This document shows positions 1 through 4,288 of a stretch of DNA of 5,765 bases, one piece after another (the first letter of the stretch is position 1; the number at the start of each line of letters is the position of its first letter). The DNA is taken from contig DDWC01000240.1 in NCBI GenBank assembly GCA_002345475.1, positions 1 to 5,765 on the forward strand, written 5' to 3'. This DNA comes from Firmicutes bacterium UBA2296 (GTDB taxonomy: Bacteria; Bacillota; UBA994). Made by a program: the position numbers and the translations under genes. The notes beneath the pieces were generated by a model. The model ran no database searches and was not told where the DNA came from. It saw only the letters and a program-made list of their open reading frames with translations.

Positions 1-423
1 CGCTGGCTGGGCGGCATGCTCACCAACTTTCAGACGATCAAGGGGAGCATCGACCGTCTCAAGAAGATCGAGATGATGTCGCAGGACGGAACCTACCAGC
101 TGCTGACCAAGAAGGAAGGTCTGGAACTGGAGCGCGAGCGGGAAAAGCTCGAAAAGACCCTGGGCGGCATCAAGGGGATGAACAAGATCCCGAGCGTGAT
201 CTTCGTCATCGATCCGAAGAAAGAGACGATTGCCATCAAGGAAGCCCGCAAGCTGGGGATGACCGTGGTTGCCGTCGTCGATACCAACTGCGACCCCGAC
301 GAAATCGATTACATTATCCCCGGCAATGACGACGCCATTCGCGCTGTAAAGCTGATGGCAGCAACCATGGCCGATGCGGTTCTGGAGTCGCGTCAGGGCG
401 AACAGGTAGCTGAGGTCGAGTAG
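1..423 (+). CDS. rpsB: 30S ribosomal protein S2, 3' part (5' end outside window)
   Basis: This is the C-terminal part of ribosomal protein S2, a component of the small ribosomal subunit that binds late in assembly near the head-platform junction. The reading frame is open from base 1, so the gene begins upstream; 140 codons are visible before the TAG stop. The first residues, RWLGGMLTNF, match the conserved S2 block that usually lies near residue 95-105, so roughly the N-terminal 40% is missing. Further S2 hallmarks are FVIDPKKE (visible residues 64-71) and the very conserved run VVDTNCDPDEIDY followed by IPGNDDAIRA. The C-terminus ends soon after this block, without a long charged extension. 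The next gene is tsf, the usual bacterial rpsB-tsf pairing, with a hairpin between them. The identity is secure; only the truncation by the window edge limits the call. Confidence 0.98.
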   Translation, partial: RWLGGMLTNFQTIKGSIDRLKKIEMMSQDGTYQLLTKKEGLELEREREKLEKTLGGIKGMNKIPSVIFVIDPKKETIAIKEARKLGMTVVAVVDTNCDPDEIDYIIPGNDDAIRAVKLMAATMADAVLESRQGEQVAEVE

Positions 424-435
424 TACTGCATAAGC

Positions 436-474
436 GGGTAGGGGTGCGGTATCACTGTGTCCTTACCCTGTTTT
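436..474 (+). terminator. Terminator-like hairpin between rpsB and tsf (possible attenuator)
   Basis: GGGTAGGG (436-443) can pair with CCTTACCC (461-468). This gives an 8-bp stem with one G-U pair and a 17-base loop, followed by TGTTTTATAT. The T tract is short and interrupted by a G, so termination would probably be partial. It lies 12 bases after the rpsB stop and before the tsf ribosome binding site, where a leaky terminator would lower tsf output relative to rpsB. The structure was found by eye; no folding energy was calculated. Confidence 0.5.
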
Positions 475-501
475 ATATCAACAAGTAAGGGGGGTTCACA
501 A

Positions 502-1125
502 ATGACGAAGATTATTGACGCTTCCATGGTCAAGGAACTGCGTGAGCGTACTGGTGCCGGCATGATGGACTGCAAGCGCGCCCTTGCCGAGGTCAACGGA
601 GACATGGAGAAAGCTGTTGAGTTTCTGCGCGAAAAGGGTTTGGCTGCGGCTAACAAGAAGGCCGGACGTTCCACCAGCGAGGGCGTTGTGGAAGCCTATA
701 TCCACGGCGGCGGCCGAATAGGTGTTATGGTTGAGATTAACTGCGAGACCGATTTCGTTGCCAAGAATGCCGATTTCCGGGCCTTGGCCAGAGATATAGC
801 CATGCAGATCGCGGCGCAGAATCCGCTATTCGTTAGCAGAGAAGAAGTGCCCGCCTCTGTCATTGAAAAGGAAAAGGAAATCCTGCGCGCTCAGGCCCTC
901 AACGAGGGCAAACCCGAAAAGATCGTCGACAAAATGGTCGAGGGACGCATCGAAAAATACTTTGCTGAAGTGTGTCTGCTGGAGCAGCCCTTTATTCGCG
1001 AAGGTGACGTTACCGTCAAGGAGTACGTTCAGTCGAAGGTTGCCACCATGGGTGAGAACATCTCTGTCCGCCGCTTCACCAGATATCAAATGGGCGAAGG
1101 CCTGGAAAAGCGGGAAAACGTCTGA
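502..1125 (+). CDS. tsf: Elongation factor Ts (short form)
   Basis: EF-Ts is the cytoplasmic nucleotide exchange factor that releases GDP from EF-Tu so that EF-Tu can take up GTP and aminoacyl-tRNA again. The 207-residue product starts with the UBA-like N-terminal domain (about residues 1-55), including LRERTGAGMMDCKRAL at 13-28. The EF-Tu-contacting signature TDFVAKN lies at 83-89, and the protein ends with the typical block ENISVRRFTRY and GEGLEK. At 207 residues it is well short of the E. coli protein (283 residues) and resembles the compact forms of Thermus and some Clostridia, with a reduced second core subdomain. The ATG at 502 follows AAGGGGGG (487-494) by 7 bases. A GTG at 457 in the same frame would add 15 residues, but it lies inside the upstream hairpin and gives no conserved sequence. 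Terminator-like hairpins flank the gene on both sides. Confidence 0.97.
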   Translation: MTKIIDASMVKELRERTGAGMMDCKRALAEVNGDMEKAVEFLREKGLAAANKKAGRSTSEGVVEAYIHGGGRIGVMVEINCETDFVAKNADFRALARDIAMQIAAQNPLFVSREEVPASVIEKEKEILRAQALNEGKPEKIVDKMVEGRIEKYFAEVCLLEQPFIREGDVTVKEYVQSKVATMGENISVRRFTRYQMGEGLEKRENV

Positions 1126-1136
1126 GGTTGTAGGAA

Positions 1137-1162
1137 GGAACACGTGTAGTGTTCCTTTTTTT
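1137..1162 (+). terminator. Intrinsic terminator after tsf
   Basis: GGAACAC (1137-1143) and GTGTTCC (1149-1155) form a perfect 7-bp stem around the 5-base loop GTGTA. The stem can extend by two A-T pairs into the T tract. Seven consecutive T residues (1156-1162) follow directly. It begins 11 bases after the tsf stop. The stem is only moderately GC-rich, so some readthrough into pyrH is possible. Confidence 0.85.
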
Positions 1163-1207
1163 CAGGTTGGCAGGATATGATGTGGGTCATCACGAATTAG
1201 GCTCAGT

Positions 1208-1212
1208 GGAGG
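1208..1212 (+). promoter_or_regulatory. pyrH ribosome binding site that decides the start
   Basis: GGAGG is the only good Shine-Dalgarno match ahead of pyrH. Two in-frame ATG codons follow it, at 1214 and 1220. The first leaves a gap of 1 base, too close for initiation; the second leaves 7 bases, which is near optimal. The site therefore favours the ATG at 1220. Confidence 0.75.
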
Positions 1213-1219
1213 TATGGCA

Positions 1220-1951
1220 ATGGATACACCTAAGTTTAAGAGAATAGTGCTCAAACTCAGCGGCGAGGCGTTGGCAGGCAGCCTTGGTTACGGAATTGAT
1301 CCCGAAGTTCTGGCTTCGGTGGCCGAACAGGTGGTGGACGTCCGTCATCTGGGGGTTGATGTCGCGGTTGTGGTAGGTGGGGGCAACATATGGCGTGGAG
1401 CCGCTGGCAGCGCCAAGGGTATGGACCGAGCCACGGCGGATTATATGGGAATGCTGGCCACTGTCCTCAATGCGCTGGCGCTTCAGGACGCTATTGAGCA
1501 GCTAGGTGTTGCCACCAGGGTGCAGACTGCCATAGAGATGCGGGAAATCGCCGAACCCTACATCCGCAGAAAAGCCATTACCCACCTTGAAAAGGGGTAC
1601 ATAGTTATTTTTGCGGCAGGCACAGGTAACCCGTTCTTTTCGACTGATACCACTGCCGCCTTGCGGGAAGCAGAGATCGGGGCTGAAGTGATACTTCTCG
1701 CCAAGGGCAAAGTGGATGGTGTTTATGACGCTGATCCTTTAAAAGTCCCAGGGGCGACCCGTTTTAGCGAACTCACCTATATCGAGGTGCTCAAGCGCAA
1801 TCTGGGCGTTATGGACGCGACCGCCACGTCGCTGTGTATGGATAACAACATTCCTATTCTGGTTTTCAGCCTGGCCGACAAAGGTAATATCCGCCGAGCG
1901 GTACTCGGCGAGAAGATTGGAACTTATGTGCGAGGTGAGAGCAGTGGTTAA
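1220..1951 (+). CDS. pyrH: UMP kinase (uridylate kinase)
   Basis: PyrH is the bacterial UMP kinase, a cytoplasmic hexamer of the amino acid kinase family. It phosphorylates UMP to UDP with ATP in de novo pyrimidine synthesis and is commonly activated by GTP and inhibited by UTP. The 243-residue product has the usual family length. Visible motifs are KLSGEAL (12-18, phosphate-binding loop), VVGGGNIWRG (51-60, UMP and phosphate site), the DRATADYMGML segment (69-79) with the conserved Asp 74, GTGNPFFSTDT (134-144), the nucleotide-site segment KVDGVYDADP (164-173), and the C-terminal VMDATA block (198-203). The ATG at 1220 is chosen for its ribosome binding site spacing; the ATG at 1214 would add Met-Ala. 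The gene follows a terminator, so it needs readthrough or its own promoter. Its last 8 bases overlap frr. Confidence 0.97.
   Translation: MDTPKFKRIVLKLSGEALAGSLGYGIDPEVLASVAEQVVDVRHLGVDVAVVVGGGNIWRGAAGSAKGMDRATADYMGMLATVLNALALQDAIEQLGVATRVQTAIEMREIAEPYIRRKAITHLEKGYIVIFAAGTGNPFFSTDTTAALREAEIGAEVILLAKGKVDGVYDADPLKVPGATRFSELTYIEVLKRNLGVMDATATSLCMDNNIPILVFSLADKGNIRRAVLGEKIGTYVRGESSG
1932..1938 (+). promoter_or_regulatory. frr ribosome binding site inside the end of pyrH
   Basis: GAGGTGA matches the core of the consensus AAGGAGGTGATC and lies 5 bases before the GTG at 1944. It is embedded in the last codons of pyrH. It supports the GTG start over the in-frame TTG at 1917, and it suggests that ribosomes finishing pyrH help to start frr. 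Confidence 0.75.
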
Positions 1952-2501
1952 GGACGTTCTAAAAGACATTGAAGACAGAATGAAGAAATCCGTAGCGGCA
2001 TTGCAGAAGGATCTGGCCAGCTTGCGAGCCGGGCGCGCGACACCTGCACTGCTGGACAAGATTGTGGTGGAGTATTACGGCGTACCCACGCCGCTGCATC
2101 AGGTAGCCACAATCTCTGTACCTGATCCGAGAACCCTCATGATTCAGCCCTGGGACAAGTCTGTCCTCAAGGAAATTGACAGGGCCATTCAGAAATCTGA
2201 TCTTGGGCTTATGCCCAACAGCGACGGCAGCGTCATCCGTCTTAACATCCCCACTCTTACACAGGAGCGACGCCTGGATCTTGTTAAGGTTTGCAAAAAG
2301 AAAGCTGAAGAGGGCCGTGTAGCCGTTCGCAATTTGCGGCGGGAAGGCAATGATATGATCAAGTTGATGGAGAAGGACAAGGAGATTACCGAGGACGACT
2401 CCAAAAAGGGCCTGGACGACATGCAAAAGCTTACAGACCGGTACATCAAAGAGGTCGATGACGTCCTGGCTGCCAAAGAAGAGGAGATCATGGAGGTCTG
2501 A
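1944..2501 (+). CDS. frr: Ribosome recycling factor
   Basis: RRF works with EF-G to split post-termination ribosomes so the subunits can be reused. The product is 185 residues from a GTG start, the standard family length, and its register matches E. coli RRF. Domain I is a three-helix bundle formed by residues about 1-30 and 105-185; domain II is the small beta domain between them. Conserved blocks are LRAGRATPALLDKI (27-40), YYGVPTPL (44-51), NIPTLTQERR (101-110) and VRNLRREGND (128-137), which includes the functionally important Arg 132. The C-terminal half is rich in Lys and Glu, as expected for the long helices. The start overlaps the pyrH stop by 8 bases. An in-frame TTG at 1917 would add nine residues with no family similarity. 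Confidence in identity is very high; the start is well supported. Confidence 0.97.
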   Translation: MVKDVLKDIEDRMKKSVAALQKDLASLRAGRATPALLDKIVVEYYGVPTPLHQVATISVPDPRTLMIQPWDKSVLKEIDRAIQKSDLGLMPNSDGSVIRLNIPTLTQERRLDLVKVCKKKAEEGRVAVRNLRREGNDMIKLMEKDKEITEDDSKKGLDDMQKLTDRYIKEVDDVLAAKEEEIMEV

Positions 2502-2530
2502 TTAGCTATCGACGTACTTTGTCTTACCAT

Positions 2531-2544
2531 GCCGCAGGTGCGGC
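2531..2544 (+). other. Short GC-rich hairpin downstream of frr
   Basis: GCCGC (2531-2535) and GCGGC (2540-2544) pair around the tetraloop AGGT. No T tract follows (TTAAGTTGG), so it is not a standard intrinsic terminator. It lies 29 bases after the frr stop. It might protect the 3' end of the upstream message or be the first element of the structured leader that follows. The hairpin is plain in the sequence; any role is a guess. Confidence 0.4.
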
Positions 2545-2581
2545 TTAAGTTGGCAGCGGTAGCCTTTGTTGTGCAGGTATG

Positions 2582-2723
2582 CCCTGTTGAGTCAGGGGGT
2601 TTGGTGCCTGAAGAAACTCTTTATTGCATCAGACAGCGCTGGTGTGGGGCAGAGGAGCAGTGGGAACTCGTTTTCACCCCCTTTTCACACGGCATCAACT
2701 AACCCCCTGATCCAGGGGGTTTT
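2582..2723 (+). promoter_or_regulatory. Candidate attenuator or riboswitch-like leader upstream of uppS
   Basis: Most of the 244-base frr-uppS gap is taken up by mutually exclusive complementary segments. CAGGGGGTT occurs at 2593-2601 and again at 2713-2721, where it is the 3' arm of the terminator. Both copies can pair with AACCCCCTG (2701-2709). Pairing from the upstream copy extends through TGGTGCC (2602-2608) with GGCATCA (2691-2697), giving 9 + 7 bp separated by a 3-base bulge (2698-2700). That helix would prevent the terminator from forming. A third option pairs CCCTG (2582-2586) with CAGGG (2593-2597), which would block the antiterminator. The enclosed 82 bases contain further local stems. 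I looked for T-box, TPP, FMN, SAM, cobalamin, c-di-GMP and fluoride signatures and found none. The pairings are exact as written; the switching role is inference, and conservation in relatives was not tested. Confidence 0.45.
2701..2723 (+). terminator. Intrinsic terminator upstream of uppS
   Basis: AACCCCCTG (2701-2709) and CAGGGGGTT (2713-2721) form a perfect 9-bp stem with the 3-base loop ATC (or 8 bp with 5 bases). TTTT (2720-2723) follows and then GTCTT. The T tract is short but the stem is strong. The hairpin ends 5 bases before the uppS ribosome binding site. It can act either as the end of the rpsB-frr transcription block or as the OFF state of a leader controlling uppS. Confidence 0.8.
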
Positions 2724-2728
2724 GTCTT

Positions 2729-2737
2729 AAGGTGGTG
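2729..2737 (+). promoter_or_regulatory. uppS ribosome binding site
   Basis: AAGGTGGTG matches the consensus AAGGAGGTG at 8 of 9 positions and lies 8 bases before the ATG at 2746. An ATG at 2741, only 3 bases away, opens a two-codon frame (ATG TCA TGA) whose stop overlaps the uppS start codon. The site supports 2746 over the later in-frame ATG codons at 2770 and 2776. Confidence 0.75.
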
Positions 2738-2745
2738 TTTATGTC

Positions 2746-3483
2746 ATGAGAAGTAAACAGGCTCTGAGAATGGATATGACTTTGGGTAAATTGCCGAGGC
2801 ACGTGGCGATTATCATGGATGGCAACGGACGTTGGGCCGAGAAGCGCGGCTTACCGCGCAACGCCGGTCATCGCAAAGGGCTGGATGCGGCCAGGTCCAT
2901 CATGGAAGAGGCCGCGCGCATGGGCCTGGATCACTTGACCCTGTACATGTTCTCGACTGAGAACTGGAAGCGTCCCCAGGAGGAAGTAGACTTTCTCATG
3001 TCGCTGCCTGGAGAGTTCTGGCGCCGAGAACGTGAAACCCTGGAGAAGAACAATATCCGGCTCAGGGCTCTGGGGGATATCGCTGCACTGCCTCAGGCGA
3101 CCCGGGATGTTCTCGAGGAGGCTCTCAGTGTAACGGCTGGTCGTAACGGACTGAGTGTCAATTTAGCTATCAACTACGGCGGAAGACAGGAAATTCTGCA
3201 AGCCGCCAGAGCCATGGCCGGACTCCCCCAGCAAGAGTTAGAAACTTGTGGAGAGACTCAGTTCTCAGCCTTGCTGTACACGGCAGATATCCCCGAGGTT
3301 GACTTGCTGATCCGTCCTGGAGGAGAGTTGCGCGTTAGCAATTTTCTGTTGTGGCAGATAGCTTACGCGGAGCTGGTTTTTAGTGAGACCTTGTGGCCTG
3401 ATTACAAAATAGAGGAGTTCCATAACGCCATTGCTGATTTTCAGCGCAGAAAACGTCGGAGGGGCGGCCTGAGCTCCACCTAG
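2746..3483 (+). CDS. uppS: Undecaprenyl diphosphate synthase (cis-prenyltransferase)
   Basis: UppS adds eight IPP units in cis to farnesyl diphosphate, making the C55 undecaprenyl diphosphate that carries peptidoglycan and other wall precursors across the membrane. It is a soluble, membrane-associated homodimer. The 245-residue product shows the family motifs in order: HVAIIMDGNGRWA (19-31) with the Mg-binding Asp 25, GHRKG (41-45), FSTENW (69-74), NYGGRQEI (143-150), DLLIRPGGELR (186-196), and SNFLLWQIAYAEL (198-210) with Glu 209 at the second metal-site position. The basic tail FQRRKRRRGGL is also typical. One small departure is Pro 191 in IRPGGE, where many members have Thr (IRTSGE or IRTGGE). 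The ATG at 2746 has a strong ribosome binding site and leaves a normal N-terminal lead before HVAIIMDG. The gene is the first of the lipid block and lies just after the terminator/leader. Confidence 0.97.
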   Translation: MRSKQALRMDMTLGKLPRHVAIIMDGNGRWAEKRGLPRNAGHRKGLDAARSIMEEAARMGLDHLTLYMFSTENWKRPQEEVDFLMSLPGEFWRRERETLEKNNIRLRALGDIAALPQATRDVLEEALSVTAGRNGLSVNLAINYGGRQEILQAARAMAGLPQQELETCGETQFSALLYTADIPEVDLLIRPGGELRVSNFLLWQIAYAELVFSETLWPDYKIEEFHNAIADFQRRKRRRGGLSST

Positions 3484-3502
3484 GAAAGGCCCGGTGATGT
3501 AG

Positions 3503-4288
3503 TTGCTAAGACAAAGGGTAGTGACAGCCCTGATTGGGATACCTTTAGTCATCCTTGTGGTCTATTTCGGGGGGGTGCCGTTCTTTTTGGCACTCTGTGT
3601 CTGCTCGTTTCTAGCCACAGGAGAGTTCGGGCGCATCATGGAGGCACAGGGGCTCAAGTTTTGCCCGCTTACCTACGTGCTGCCCTTGGTGTACCTGGTG
3701 TCCCTGCTGGTATTGGAGACCGCGTATTCATTGCAGGCTGTTGTTATAATAATTATAATACTTTTTATCAGGCAACTCTGGCGCTTCCCCGAGTTCAGCT
3801 TTCCCAGCCTCAGTGCCTCGGTCATGGCGGTGCTGTATGTGTCACTCCTTTTTGGCAACCTTTGGCTGCTAAGGGACAATGCAGGGCTTGAGCTGACGAC
3901 GATGGCTCTGCTTTCCGTCTGGTCTTTCGACAGCTTCGCCTATTTTGCGGGAGTACATCTGGGCAGGGTGAGGCCTTGGCCACTGATCTCTCCCAAGAAA
4001 AGCGTCGAGGGCACCGCAGGTGGCTTTGCGGGAAGTCTTCTGGTGTGGCTCGCCGGTGGCCTTTTGTGGCTTGGCTTGCCCCTTTGGCAGGTCCTTGTGC
4101 TCTGGGCAGGGGTTGGTTTTATGAGCGTGACGGGCGATCTGGTTGAGTCAGCGCTGAAGAGGTATGCCGGCGTTAAAGACTCAGGCGCTTTGCTCCCCGG
4201 CCACGGAGGGGTTTTGGATCGGCTTGATTCACTTCTGTTCGGCGGTACTTTCATATATTGGTTCTGGATGGTGACAATTAGCAAGTGA
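3503..4288 (+). CDS. cdsA: Phosphatidate cytidylyltransferase (CDP-diglyceride synthase)
   Basis: CdsA is an integral membrane enzyme that converts phosphatidic acid and CTP to CDP-diacylglycerol, the branch point for bacterial phospholipids. The 261-residue product is strongly hydrophobic with several membrane spans, including about 9-39, 57-89, 104-123, 131-150, 175-210 and 246-259. The C-terminal CdsA signature is complete: SALKR (216-220), KD (225-226), PGHGG (232-236) and DRLD (239-242), with the metal-binding acidic residues present. SPKKSVEG (163-170) is the other conserved cytosolic block. The start is TTG, preceded by GGTGAT (3493-3498) at 4 bases. It yields the expected N-terminus MLRQRVVTALIGIPL, and no upstream ATG is in frame without a stop. 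The gene begins 19 bases after uppS and its stop overlaps the dxr start by one base, so coupling is likely. Residues 80-89 form a Val/Ile run encoded by unusually AT-rich codons. Confidence 0.96.
   Translation: MLRQRVVTALIGIPLVILVVYFGGVPFFLALCVCSFLATGEFGRIMEAQGLKFCPLTYVLPLVYLVSLLVLETAYSLQAVVIIIIILFIRQLWRFPEFSFPSLSASVMAVLYVSLLFGNLWLLRDNAGLELTTMALLSVWSFDSFAYFAGVHLGRVRPWPLISPKKSVEGTAGGFAGSLLVWLAGGLLWLGLPLWQVLVLWAGVGFMSVTGDLVESALKRYAGVKDSGALLPGHGGVLDRLDSLLFGGTFIYWFWMVTISK

Noticed and set aside
457..501. Upstream GTG start for tsf at 457.
   Set aside because: It lies within the intergenic hairpin, has no ribosome binding site, and the added 15 residues do not resemble EF-Ts. The ATG at 502 has both.
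863..1180. Plus-strand open frame of 105 codons overlapping the end of tsf in another frame.
   Set aside because: It is a low-complexity Lys/Arg/Ser product that runs through the terminator; tsf explains the region.
1959..2426. Minus-strand open frame of 155 codons opposite frr.
   Set aside because: It lies entirely within a well-conserved gene, has no recognisable motif and no ribosome binding site that I can see. It is a codon-bias shadow.
2502..2600. A promoter for uppS built on TTGGCA (2550-2555).
   Set aside because: The -35-like box is good, but no acceptable -10 lies 16-19 bases downstream; the nearest candidates score poorly.
2593..2709. A 117-base MITE-like element with imperfect terminal inverted repeats (CAGGGGGTT... 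and ...AACCCCCTG).
   Set aside because: There is no target-site duplication at the ends, no second copy in the window, and the right end is shared with a functional-looking terminator. An RNA structure explains the inverted repeats better.
2502..2745. A T-box or a known metabolite riboswitch (TPP, FMN, SAM, cobalamin, c-di-GMP, fluoride), 6S RNA or SRP RNA in the frr-uppS gap.
   Set aside because: I searched by eye for the conserved core sequences of these classes, such as the T-box AGGGTGGNACCGCG, and found none. A covariance-model search could still find a divergent member.
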